Of a DNA stretch of 61,390 nucleotides, positions 34,180 to 45,410 are shown piece by piece (positions within the stretch are counted from its first letter, which is position 1; the number at the start of each line of letters is the position of its first letter). A model generated the notes under the pieces. The model made no database searches, was not told the DNA's origin, and worked only from the letters and a program-made list of their open reading frames with translations. Position numbers and translations under genes: made by a program. The DNA is from Calocera cornea HHB12733 (Eukaryota; Basidiomycota; Dacrymycetes; Dacrymycetales; Dacrymycetaceae): assembly GCA_001632435.1 (NCBI GenBank), contig KV424086.1:1-61390 (forward strand). The letters are read 5' to 3'.

Positions 34180-35347
34180 ATGGAGAACTACACAAAGATA
34201 GAGAAGATCGGCGAGGGTGAGACGCTCCTCGCTTGCGCGATTGTCGGGCGCTTTGTTTACCATGACGCAATACGCGCTTTCCCCCCTTCGCAGGCACGTA
34301 CGGCGTCGTCTACAAGGCTCGCCATATCCAGACCGGCGAAGTCGTCGCCCTTAAGAAGATACGCCTGGACGCTGAAGACGAGGGCGTGCCCAGCACCGCG
34401 ATCCGGGAGATTAGCATCCTCAAGGAGATCAGGAGCGAGAATGTCGTCAGGTGCGCAGCGATGTTTCTTGTTCGGCCCTCGTGCTGATTACATGGCTAGA
34501 TTGCTTGACATCGTGCACGGCGAGGCTAAGCTCTACTTGGTAATGGAGTTCCTCGACATGGACTTGAAAAAGTATATGGAGAGTATCGGCCAGGATGGAC
34601 TGGGCCCTGAGGTCGTCCGCGTACGTCCTTCTCCCCGACGTCATTCGACAACACTTCTAACCCCATCCCACAGAAATTCACCTATCAACTCATCAAGGGT
34701 CTGTACTACTGCCACGCCCATCGTATCCTGCACCGCGATCTGAAGCCGCAGAACCTGCTGATCACCAAGACCGGTAACCTGAAGCTGGCTGACTTCGGTC
34801 TTGCCCGCGCCTTCGGTATCCCCCTTCGCACCTATACCCACGAGGTTGTCACCCTCTGGTATCGTGCACCCGAGGTCCTCCTCGGCTCCCGGCACTACTC
34901 GACCGCCATCGACATGTGGTCCGTCGGCTGCATCTTCGCCGAGATGGCGATGCATGGCCAGCCGCTGTTCCCCGGTGACTCAGAGATCGATCAGATCTTC
35001 CGCATCTTCCGGTATGTTCCGCTTCCCTTATTTGTCTGCCCCCTCCTCAATGGTGTTCGGCAGCATCATGGGCACACCTGATGAGGAGGTTTGGCCGGGT
35101 ATTCGGCAGTTACCCGACTACAAGCCGTCCTTCCCTCAGTGGAGCGCGGTTGACCTGACAAAGACTGTCTACGGTCTCGATACCGCAGGATGGGACTTGC
35201 TCCAACGCACGCTCATCTACGACACCGCAAACCGCATTTCTGGTCAGTTTTCGTGCTGAGTCATCTCTGCCGTCCGTACTGACCATCGATGTAGCCAAAC
35301 GTGCCCTCGTACACCCATACTTCGAAGGCTTCTCCACCGAGTACTAG
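34180..35347 (+). CDS. CDC2: Cyclin-dependent kinase 1 (PSTAIRE type)
   Basis: Master cell-cycle kinase. Exons 34180-34216, 34294-34450, 34500-34620, 34674-35011, about 35064-35242 and 35295-35347 give 294 aa, full length for the family. It begins [20 protein letters not shown] with the inhibitory Thr-Tyr in the Gly loop, and has ALKKIRL, the cyclin-binding PSTAIRE helix ([12 protein letters not shown]), [19 protein letters not shown], the activating Thr in [14 protein letters not shown] and [13 protein letters not shown]. Exact PSTAIRE plus the MENY start identify CDK1/Cdc28 rather than Pho85 or CDK5. The tail ends [11 protein letters not shown]. Confidence 0.96.
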
Positions 35348-35644
35348 GCTAAATAAGGGACCCCATTCCGCAAACCGTTTCCACTGTTCACGAGCATTGT
35401 ATTCTGTTCCAGTCAGCTTTCCCCTTCCGAATGCCCGCTTGCATACAATTGCTGCGTCGCGTTCCGATCGCATCATTCACACGGCACTCCTTTTGCCTTG
35501 TCTCTTTTGTATTACTGATGAAGTCGCTAGCGGCGACTTCCATTCCCCGCTTTCAATCTCATCCTATATACCCATTGTTGAAAAAGTACTCGTACACATG
35601 ACTCCACTTTTGCTATTGTGACAATCGCACCCGTTGCCTGGTCA

Positions 35645-38600
35645 TTACTGCTGCCCCTGCTGAGGCCACACACCGTTCATCGGATAGCCTGGCGGCCACT
35701 GCAACGGCTGCTGGCCTTGCTGGCCCTGAGCGAACTGGGCATTGAACTGCTGCTGTACTTGTTGCTGCTGTTGCTGCTGCGCCTGCTGTTGCGCTTGTTG
35801 CTGCTGTTGCTGCTGCGCCTGCTGTTGCGCTTGCTGCTGCTGCTGCTGCTGTTGCGCCTGAACCGCTGCCTGGGCCAGGTAGAATTGAGCCTGCTGCTGC
35901 ACGTGCGGCAGTAGCATTCCAATGAACGCTGCCTTATTCGCGGGAGGAACTCGTGCCAGGAACTGCGGCAGCATGTTGGGGTTCTGGTTGATCGCATTCG
36001 CGACGCTGTGTAGTTGAGCTGGTCCGACAATGCCTGCAATGTTTCGCTGCTGTTGCTGTTGAGCCACTTGTTGCTGCTGTTGCTGCTGTTGCTGTTGTTG
36101 TTGCTGGACTTGCTGTTGCTGTTGCTGAACGAACTGCTGTTGTTGCTGGACTTGCTGTTGCTGTTGCTGCTGAAGGTGCATCTGATATTGCTGCAACTGC
36201 TGCGGTGACCACTGTTGAGGCATGCGCGGTGTCGCTGCCGTCTGCGGATTCGGGGTTGCCCTGCCTTGCTGACCGCTGATTGGAACCTGCCCAGGAAGAC
36301 CCAGTCGGGCCTGCTGAGCTTGGGCCTGCGCCTGAGCCTGGGCTTGAACCAACCGTTGCTGTTGGGGATTTGGAGTCGCACGAGGATTCAGCTGGGGATT
36401 GGATGGCATCATAGCAGGCGTCGGTGCATTCTGCGAACCGGGTGTGGCGATCCGCGGCTGGCCTTGAAGAGCTGGCGTTGGCATCCGCTGCGCTTGCATG
36501 CTGGGCGTCGGTTGAAGAGGTGCCATAGCTGGGGTTGGGCCCCGTTGGTTCTGCATGGCAGGTGTGGGCATCCGCTGCTGTGACGGCGTCCCGTTCGGAA
36601 GCTGTGGTTGAGGCTGCTGGAGTTGCAACTGAGCCTGTTGGGAAGGCATCGGCTGCCCTGACGCAGCCGCTCTCGCCGCAGCTCCCGTAAGCGTTTGTCT
36701 TGCGAGCATGATGGCGCGTCCGAGTCGAGGATCATGCTGACTTGCTGCTAATAGGTTCGACAGAGTGGTCTTGTCTTGCTCCGAGATGCCCTGAGCTCCT
36801 CCATAGTGCGCTTGCGTGTACAACAAGACCGCGCGGTTGAGCATATCGTCCGTCAAAGGTCCTTGCACTTGCACATTCGTAGGTGCGGCTGGCGGTCGGG
36901 GGGGCTGACTGCCTCCGTTTCCCATATTAGTGTAGAGAGCATGTTGTGCAGTCGGTATCATCCCCATATTCCCCACTTGCCCATTAGCCATCATCTGATT
37001 GGCCATCTGCGCCGCGGTTGGCATGCCAGGCATGTTAGGTATGTTGCCCATGTGAGACGCGTTAGTGACGTTTGCGAGTGAGGCGACATAGTACTGCTGT
37101 TGTTGAGGATTAAGGGCTGCAAAGTTGGCAGGGAAGCCCGCGGGCGGCTGCGCTGTCCCTTCGGGCATCCCCATGCCGTTTCCGACCGGCCCTGACTGGG
37201 GCGAAGTCTGCGTAGAACCAACGCTGCCGGGACCGAATCCGGGATGAGATGGCGCGCGAGCAGGTGCGGCGTTAGGTTTCACTTTCTTCTTCAGAGGTTG
37301 GCCTGCGGCAGTGTTCTGCGCCAGCGAAGCAAGTGGGACGTTGGAGGAAGCAGGGGAAGGACTGGGCGCCACACTTGAGCCCGGCCGATTTGCGGCAGCA
37401 GCCACTGCTGCCGCCGCAGCCGTCTGAGAGATAGGTACATTGGCCCGTGCTGGAGGTGGGCGCGCATTTCCCTTCTTCTTGGGGCCAGCGCTGGCAGGTG
37501 TGGCAGCTGGGCCCGCTGATATCGTCGCGGCGACAGATGGAGCACGAACATTGGTATCAATAGGTGGGGGCTGAGGTGGGGCTGCGCCCGGTTGGAGCCC
37601 TTGTCTTGCTTGCTGAGGCAATGCGAGACCCTGCCAGGGAAGGTGAGATGGGTATTCTGGTAGCTCGAGCAATCCGACGTACCAACAGTCCTTGCTGCGG
37701 CTCTGGTTTCGGTACAGAACCTGCCTTCTTCGGCTTGGGCGGTGGCTTCTTCTTCAGAGCAGACTTATCATCGACAGCGACAGGGGCGGCGGTGGCAGCA
37801 CTGATGGTGACAGCAACAGGAGGTGGATGAGCAGCAATGGGAGCTTGGCCAACTTGTTGTTGCGGGGGAGCTTGCGGTACTGCCAACGTCGGCTGTTGTG
37901 CTGCAGCCTGCTGAGCCGCTTGGGCCTGTTCGCTCGCCTTCTTGTCACGTGCTTTCAGCATGAGGTCGAACCGGGATACGCTGGGGATGAGATCAGAAAA
38001 AGAATCCATAAGAGAGGTGGATGGACGTACCCTCGTGGAACAGCGGGCTTTCCAGCCCTTGGATCCATAACCGATAACAGCTTCGCTCTCTTCTCACGCA
38101 ATGCAGCGTCCTCGGTACTATCGCCGAACCGTTTGCGCTTGGTACCTATGGACAGAGTTTTGCCGGAGCCTTCTGGTTGTCCTGCAATCAGAGCGGCGTT
38201 GGCGATGCGAGAGGCGATAGGGTCGGGAGTCAGGCAGAGGGGAGGGGCGGTCGCCAGCTATAATTTATGTCAGTATTAAACGGCAAATTCAGAGCATCGA
38301 GCGCACCAATATACTCGACTCAACGTTCAGTGCGTCCATATCAGTCATATTTGATCCATTCTTGGCGTTGATGTTCGCGATGTCGAGAAACAGAGACTCG
38401 GAGGTGGGCCACAACACGCGACGATCCCGAGCCACATCCTTTTTGGCGGGCTTTTCATCGGGGTTCTTCGCTTGGGCGTTAGGGTCGTTCGCGTGCTTGT
38501 TCACTTCTACTATCATGCATCCTGTGGCGATGATCAGATAATGTCGCAAAGTAACGCGTCTGGGACGCATACCTTCGTAGAACGGCACCTTCCTCTCTTC

Positions 38601-38871
38601 CAGCACAGGCAGCAGATCGATAGGTAATATGCGATCATGTATGCTCTTCAATAGTGACTGCGTCGCATGGACACGCACTGTAAGAGCAAGATACGACATG
38701 GAGTTGTGAGACACGTACACTCAGTGCGCTGCTGTATGACAGGGGCTTGGAGTCGTTGAGCGTCCAGTGCGACGGGTATATATGCACGGATAGCGACGGA
38801 GGTGACTTTTCATATTTTGACAACATGATCTTCGTCGCCTTTGCTGGATTATAGCAGGCGAGTGCCGCCAT
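35645..38871 (-). CDS. SPT20: SPT20-like SAGA complex subunit with long Gln-rich tail
   Basis: Structural subunit of the SAGA co-activator. Exons (minus) 38871-38721, 38677-38573, 38521-38307, 38257-38031, 37980-37683 and 37630-35645 give about 993 aa. The conserved SEP-like part lies in exons 1-3: YEKSPPSLSVHIYPSHW, LLKSIHDRILPIDLLPVLEE, VPFYEGCMIVEV and a Lys/Asn-rich linker to LWPTSESLFLDI. Exon 4 adds PDPIASRIANAA and KRKRFG. The last 660 residues are Gln/Ala/Pro-rich, with near-pure Gln runs coded at about 35750-35850 and 36048-36175 by mixed CAG/CAA. The last intron join (LL to GLALPQQ) is phase 0 with a GTACGT donor. Gln tracts of this kind often vary in length between strains. Confidence 0.85.
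35750..36180 (-). repeat. CAG/CAA triplet tracts encoding poly-Gln in SPT20
   Basis: Two clusters of CTG/TTG triplets on the plus strand (about 35750-35850 and 36048-36175) read as Gln runs on the minus strand, interrupted by Ala, Val or Phe codons. The mixed CAA/CAG use should slow slippage. Confidence 0.8.
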
Positions 38872-39243
38872 GGTGCTGATATGGGAGCGACGCCCAGATG
38901 ATACGCGTTGATATGTGCGGTCGAGGAGGAGGACGGTGTGATGGGCAGTCACACGCCACCGTGTGCGCGCTTCACAGGGCCTGCGAAGGCGCGGCCGAAT
39001 TGGGCGCTCCGCGGCGATAGGCAATCTAATCACCGACCCAAAGAGGATGACCAAACTTCTGTCATTGGTGCTGACCCTCTCGCTTCCTTGCTTATGCCGT
39101 CCACCTCACTGGCCAAGATAGTACTTCAGAGAACAAGGCTGCCGATACGCCCTCATTCCCACTTTTCTACACGCCTATATATACCCCGGCGCTCAGCCCT
39201 GTCCGCGATTCGTACATCCCATTCCCTTCCAGACCCCGCAGAA
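38872..39243. promoter_or_regulatory. Divergent promoter of SPT20 and the hemerythrin gene, with TATA box
   Basis: 372 bp between divergent starts. TATATATA lies at about 39176-39183, some 60 bp before the ATG at 39244, and is the clearest TATA box in the window. It suggests inducible expression of the hemerythrin-domain gene (inference). Confidence 0.6.
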
Positions 39244-40048
39244 ATGGCTGGCAAGATGCATCCCTCGGCTGAAGATAGGAGGTGGAATCAGTTTTCCACT
39301 ACTATGCAACACTTTCACGACCACTTCCGAATGTCCTGTGAGCTTCGATGCAACGTTGTTTTGATGAGACTGATGGTTGCGTTGCAGTCGACGAACTGTA
39401 TGAGGTACGCAGACGAATCGACATGGATACTGAATGTCCGACTTAACTCAACCGTTGTTCTTCTAGACAGCAGATCGCAAACGACTCGGCCCATCTCTCT
39501 TTGCATTTTTCAGGCAAGCTATGGATCTAGTTCGCCGTACGTCTCTCCAATGCCATCCTTGCAGTCACTGATGAACATCGTGGACAGAGCTCGAGATGCA
39601 TCACTCGATAGAAGAAGTAAGATGGTCCCGCCGGAACTTGAACTCCGCTGATGCTTTCATCAGGCCCATATCTTCCCGATTCTTCAGAAGAAGATGCCCA
39701 ACTTTGGCAAGGACGAGAAACATCGGAATTCGCACAAGGGCATTCACGAAGGTAACGGGATATACTGGGTCGTTGGGGTATCTGGACTCATCTGACCCTT
39801 TAGGTTTGGACCGCTTGGAGACGTTGATAACCCGCTTTCGCGACCAGCCCAGTACGTACTCACCCATCGAGCTCCGGGCGTGTCTCGATTCGTTCAGAGA
39901 GGTGCTGTTCACCCATCTGGACGAGGAAGTGTGAGTCGACGAGGCTGTGCTGGTCTACAAGTGCTGACGTTGTCTCAGGGAGGATCTCCGGGGTGAAAAC
40001 CTCAAGAAGTACTATACCCTTGCTGAGGTTCAGCGCCTGCCAATGTAA
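39244..40048 (+). CDS. Hemerythrin/HHE-domain protein
   Basis: Small protein with a predicted four-helix di-iron HHE domain. Exons 39244-39337, 39388-39404 (17 nt), 39467-39536, 39588-39616 (29 nt), 39664-39751, 39804-39930 and 39979-40048 give 164 aa. Likely iron ligands: His in MQHFHDHFR, HH and E in EMHHSIEE with H in AHIFPIL, and H in NSHKGIHEGL. From family knowledge, such proteins bind O2 or NO, or store or sense iron; the exact role here is unknown. Two very short exons are required, and each joins in phase and restores the HHE helices, which supports the model. Confidence 0.85.
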
Positions 40049-40682
40049 AGCCGCGGTTCACGGCTTTGTGGTACACGGCTGTTCCCGATAAGGCGAGTGG
40101 ATTGCGGGCGCTTGATGGAACTCCAATCGCCCCGGAGGGGCTCTTCCTGCTCTAGATGTATTCCGCCGGCACATGCTCTACAATTAATAATGATGCATTT
40201 ATATTGTATTTAAATGGTCATCAAAGGTCTGTTCTGAGGTTACCGGACATGCTGTTCTGCTGGGACGGGTACCGGTGTGCTTCGCATTCCGTCCTGCAGT
40301 ATTACGTACAAAGCGATGAACCAGGCACGCGTATCGATCGCATGGCGGGATGGGGGAAATCCGACTGGTCCCTGAGTGCTCGAATGGTGCCTTGCTCCCT
40401 GTGGCAAATCACCATCAGCGTCTCAGCGTTTCCTCGCCGCATGCCTTCCAGCTCTGGGAACTCGTATACTATGTCTACTTCTACCGCAACCAGTGAGGAG
40501 CAGGTCTTGCGGCGTAGCTGTGGCGGCAGCAACCAAGGAGGCGATCCCGCTGTCATCCCACCTTGCCCGTCTTTGCGGGAATAGCTTGGCAGGGCAGGGC
40601 GCTGCTTCTGCACAGCGCCTATCGCAGATCAATCGCGCAAATCCGGGGCCTGGAGCATACGGCGCCAGATATACGCAGAGAA
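40049..40682. other. Intergenic region before B1
   Basis: No gene supported. 3' region of the hemerythrin gene and upstream region of B1. Confidence 0.55.
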
Positions 40683-40690
40683 TATATATA
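40683..40690 (+). promoter_or_regulatory. TATA box of B1
   Basis: TATATATA about 74 bp before the ATG at 40764, preceded by an A/T-rich run. Confidence 0.5.
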
Positions 40691-40763
40691 ATGAGCGCCG
40701 AGAGACAAGGGATCGCCAGTTTATGAGGTGTCGACCCTCTCTCCAGACAGACGCTTGGCAGAC

Positions 40764-42289
40764 ATGATTTCGGTCTTCAATCTGGTGGTCTCCACTTATG
40801 TTCTACTCTTTGGTATGTTCCTGTTACTTCTGAACCTCGGCTTCAGTATGAATTTGCCTCTCCAGTCTCCGGGATCACAGCGCGTGTCTCAGTCTTGAGC
40901 GGATTTTCGTCTGAATTGGATCTTTTCCGGTACAGCTATCCGAGCTACGATCTCGGTTTAGTCTCTCGTCAGGAGGGTCAGAGTTGCACCTCTCAGTGTT
41001 CCAGCATCAGTGATGCTCAATACGTGCAAGCATACACCGTACGTGAAACTCGGATTGGCGCTCTGATGATGGGCTGATAGTTCAACAGAACTGTCAATAC
41101 TATGATGTAGAGTGCAGCTGCTCTGCCTTGAGACAGTTGTCAAGCGGGTGCTACACATGTCTACTAACCTCATGGGGCCTGACTGGTGTGTTTGTAAATG
41201 GCATGGTACGAGAATAGCTCTGACCTTATCGGCAGCTCAGCTCCTGAGTCAGCGATGCTCCCCAATGGCAACCACCACCGAATGCGACTCACAATGCCAG
41301 AACCCTAGTGATCAGACGGGACTTCAAATTACCAGGGTATGTAGCCTCGATGCAACGCAGCAATCATTGTGCTTATGCTTCCCAGGCTTGCAATGTGTCG
41401 CTGTTGACTGACCAGTGTGTTTGCAACGGCCTTACTGAAGTCTCCTACAACTGTCGGTATTGCATGATGAGTGCTCTAGGGACAAGTGGTGCGCTCTGAT
41501 AGCGCCGTTCGTTACGTCCCACTGACAACCATGTAGAAAAGGCGTTCGAATACTTCTGCTCTAGTCCTCTTTGCCAGGGAGACTGCCTCCAGCCGACGGA
41601 TCAGACGGCGCTCGAGAGAGTAGGAGATTGCGGCCTCGCCGACAGCGCATGCTGGTGTGGTAACTGGACGACCATGTCATCCACCTGCATTGATTGTGTC
41701 ATAAACGAGACCAATCAGACCTGTAAGCTTCTCCGTATGACTGATGCTCACTTCTTCCGACACTGACTCCCGTATAGCAGCGAACTTTGCACAAGTTTGC
41801 GGGGCAGAGTTTCCGCCAACCAGCGCCCCCCTCAGCTCTACCTTTTCAAGCTCTTCCAGCTCAGCCCCACTGCCCTCAACAACCCCCAGTGCCTCAACGT
41901 CTGGCTACCCCACCACATCGCCCACGTCTGCGCCATCATCGAGTACCCCCGTCGGTGCAATTGCAGGAGGAGTTGTGGGTGGGGTAGCCGTGATCATCAT
42001 CGTGGCAGCACTTCTGTTCTTCTTCATTCGGCGAAGCCGACGAGCCAGCGCGGCGCAAGCCTCTGTCGTTCCAGTGGATCCCCGACCGATGTCTGGGTAC
42101 GACGGCAAGCTTCAGCCAGGCCAACAGTACGACCCGAGCATGACGGCCTCACCAGACCATACTCTCTATTCTGCCCCTGTCAGCCCGTATATGGGCGAAC
42201 AAGGGTATCAGGGGAACGCGCCCGGAGCTCCATATCACATGGGTTACAGCGGCAATACCGGCATGCCGCCAGAGCCTCAGGATTACTAG
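40764..42289 (+). CDS. Cys-rich single-pass membrane protein B1
   Basis: Exons 40764-40812, 40866-41038, 41089-41185, 41236-41336, 41386-41488, 41537-41722 and 41778-42289 give 406 aa. A signal peptide (MISVFNLVVSTYVLLF) precedes an ectodomain with three tandem cysteine modules of the form C-x-C-x9-C-x-x-C: CSCSALRQLSSGCYTC, CVCNGLTEVSYNCRYC and CWCGNWTTMSSTCIDC. Each is introduced by further Cys pairs (SCTSQC, ECDSQC, FYCSSPLCQGDC). A Ser/Thr/Pro stalk follows, then one helix (about 296-320, GAIAGGVVGGVAVIIIVAALLFFF) with RRSRR, and a Tyr/Gly/Pro-rich tail ending GMPPEPQDY. Modules are coded by separate exons of 97, 103 and 186 nt, matching B2. Function unknown; layout like a wall sensor or receptor. 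Confidence 0.8.
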
Positions 42290-43286
42290 GGCTTCCGCTA
42301 GGCAATTGTTCATACAATTCTCGTTGTTTCTGCTTCAAGCGACAATAATTATCCGGAACGATTGTTACATACCGTACCGATCTGTGAAGATGAAATAGTA
42401 ACGTGTAACTCGACCGATTTTTTACCTGTCCAAATGAAACTTGTCACACTGAGAAAAGACCTTATTTCAACTTGACCAGACTTAAGCTCTTAGCTAAGAC
42501 CGGTCGGTTCCGCCCTTCCCATTGGGCAAAGTTGAAAAATGTAACGCTCAGTGGACCTTATTTTTCAACCTGGCCGCTCAGAGCTGCTTCCGCTCAATGG
42601 TCTATGCTCGGAGCTATTTTTCACCTTCACAGATCCGTACAGTACATGATAGACGGTGCATGCGGGACACACCTAGGTCTTCTGAAAGCCACTGGCTTCA
42701 GGTCGGGAAGAACCTCTGCACTCGTCGAGCGTATGCATGCGAGCGCAAAATGCACCGCCATTTACCGGTTATGCACTTGGAACGTTTTTCCGCTCTTGAT
42801 GATAATGTCCGGGTCCCATGCCGTAAGAGGCGCCCGGATTCAAGTGCCGGGATGTGATTGCGTACAACGGTGTACCTGATCATACCAGTGCACTTGCCAC
42901 CTGAACGGGAATCAAAGAGCCGGCCCATGTATGGGGAAGCAGAAGACCCTGCGCACATAAGAACGGAACTCATTAGCTGAACAAATATCAAGTTGTACAA
43001 TGAAAGGAAGTGCTTGGCCAAGTGATGAGCCAAAAATAGATTTCTTTGCCGTTTAGTCATCGGCGGCACATCGGCGCGAACGACCAAATAACGCAGCCGA
43101 ACTATCGCCGGGGGACCCTTATCAGTTCCACCAGAGACCCGGGATCATTCAAGGTCGCCCTGAACAGATTCTATTTTTGATACCCATTACTCAAACCTTG
43201 ACAGTCTTGGCAATCTGCATGCGCGTCCCCCACCGCCGCTCGAACAGTCCCTCTCTCCAATACCATACCCACTCTCCAAAGTGCAT
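42290..43286. other. Intergenic region between B1 and B2 with an inverted repeat
   Basis: 997 bp without a supported gene. GTTGAAAAAT at 42531-42540 and ATTTTTCAAC at 42560-42569 form a perfect 10-bp inverted repeat with a 19-nt loop. The rest shows nothing recognisable. Confidence 0.55.
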
Positions 43287-44904
43287 ATGTTGTCTCTAAC
43301 ACAGTCTCTCGTCTTCAGTGCCCTTGTGTTTGTCACGTGTGAGAGAACCGGTCTGACTTCAGGAACAACATTGGAGCTTACTCGTTGGGACAGCCGCCCG
43401 CGAAGCGGGCAACTTGCTTGGCCGAAGCGGCGGCTCTCTTGGCAATGCTCTTGGCCATCGAGACGTCATTAGGCACCCATGGGGATTGCAGCCTCGCCAG
43501 TCGGCCTGTGCATCAACATGCACGGCAGCAACCGACCAACAGTGGCTGCAAGCAGAGGCAGTAAGTGCTTGGCGCTTCGGCTTGTGCCACCGAGTGGCTG
43601 GAACATTTGTTCTAGAATTGCAACTACTATGACATAAATTGCTCTTGCAATGCGCTGCACAGACTTTCTTCGGGCTGCTTTGCGTGTACACTAAATGCGT
43701 TCGGACTTTCTGGTAAGAGTAAAGCTTACACCCGTTCGGCTGGTCTAATGTCGTCTGAACAGCATCCAGCCTCAACGTTACCTGTTCTCCCTTTCCTACT
43801 GACGCTGTTTGCGACAATCAATGCGCTGACGAGAGTGACCAAGCAGCGCTGGGCGTCACCCAGGTACGTCCAAAGTCAGTTCCACTTCGACCCATGTGTG
43901 GACTTGCATGAACAGGACTGCGGGGTGTATGCCTTGGACAGCACTTGCGTTTGCAATGGACTCTCTCAGGTTTCGCATAGCTGTCGGAACTGCACCCTCG
44001 ATGCCTTGGGTTGGAAGCGTGAGCAAGGTTTATTGCGGTATGAGCTACTGCTCATCTGACCCCTTTAGCTAATGCGTACGACTTCTACTGCCCGAGCGCT
44101 CTTTGCCAAACACAATGTTCTCCGGGAGATGCGATAAGCCTGGAGCGATTGGATGACTGTGCGCTGGGCGATCAGAACTGCTTTTGTGGCAATTGGACTG
44201 CCCTCTCCACGACCTGCCTCACGTGTGTGCTGACAGAATCGAATCAGACAAGTAAGCCCTTCCAGTCGCTTGCTGGACATATATGTAACTGATGATGTAC
44301 AGGTGTACAATATGAAGCCACATGCGGTGTCACCATCCCTTCTTCTCAGGGAGCTTCTGCGACCGGCACGGGAACCGCCAACGCTGGCTTACCATCCGAC
44401 GGCGCATTGCCGACCACAAGTTCTGGAGCTGGCACTCTACCGTCATCTGGATCATCGAATGCCGGCTCCACCTCCAGCTCTAGCACACCGACGGGTGCAA
44501 TCGTCGGCGGCGTTGTAGGTGGTGCTGTTGCGATCGGGCTTCTTACTGGCGTCATCATCTGGCTGAGGCGTAGGAAGCGTTCTTCAGCACTTATAAGTAC
44601 CGTAACGCCGGAACCGATCTTACCAGGCGTAGAACCCAAGACGACCGAAGGATACCCTGGGCCTCGTCAACTTCCTTATGAACAGGGATACAGTTCTCCC
44701 CCCAATTACTTCAGCTCAACCCCCAGTTACGGCGCTCCGCAAGACTTCGAGAACTTCCATACGAGCCCCGACCTTGGGGGCGTATACTCAGATCCCCAGT
44801 CAGGTATGCCACCAGAACCTCATTACGGCTATGACGGCGTACCGCCTCTGAGTCCTCCACCAAACACCCACTATGGCCACACAGGGGCACCACCCGACGC
44901 GTGA
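43287..44904 (+). CDS. Cys-rich single-pass membrane protein B2
   Basis: Close paralogue of B1. Exons 3-7 are 43616-43712, 43763-43863, 43916-44018, 44069-44251 and 44303-44904. Exon 3, 4 and 5 lengths (97, 101, 103) are identical to B1. Modules read CSCNALHRLSSGCFAC, CVCNGLSQVSHSCRNC and CFCGNWTALSTTCLTC, all C-x-C-x9-C-x-x-C. A Gly/Ser/Thr stalk leads to a helix GAIVGGVVGGAVAIGLLTG followed by RRRKR. The tail contains PPNYFS (PPxY) and GMPPEP, the latter shared with B1. The start (MLSLTQSLVFSALVF, 43287) and the join of exon 1 to exon 2 (ending 43560) are uncertain: no single splice restores a long signal peptide in phase with the ACASTC segment. Confidence 0.75.
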
Positions 44905-45410
44905 ATGGGACATTATAGGTTCGCCCACTTGTTGCGATTAGTATTGTTATAGTATGATTCGAGGGATGCATGGCGGACGAACAAATGAGATGTATGATGG
45001 TCTGATATCCACCTCAAGACCCAACTCAAGGTACATGTCCCGGCTGGTAGACTGTAGGTCTCTGACTACGTCACGTCGAGCATGAGCCACATCACCTGCC
45101 GCAAGGCATGTCGTCGCGCTGCGCCCGGATTCCGCCATCATAATGGCGCAGCCCCACAATTCATAACGAACTGAATTCTCGGGTTATTGAAAGTAAGCCG
45201 AGTCTGCCAAGCCGCACTTTGATTCATATTTCCGTTGTCACCGCATGCTCGGATTTCTCAGGGTCATCACCCTCGATCGTTCGACACCGGACGCATGCGG
45301 GGCGAGTCATGAGCGTCTATCCAGGAGCAGCAGCGGTTCAACTCCTAGGCGCTTCACCACTATCTCTACCTTACCCTCCTTGAGTACCCTGGAAGTGTCA
45401 GAGCTGCGAT
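44905..45410. other. Intergenic region between B2 and the dynein-light-chain-like gene
   Basis: About 500 bp, no gene or clear element seen. Confidence 0.5.

Noticed and set aside
35618..36208. Poly-Leu open frames on the plus strand
   Set aside because: They are the reverse reading of the CAG/CAA tracts coding poly-Gln in SPT20.
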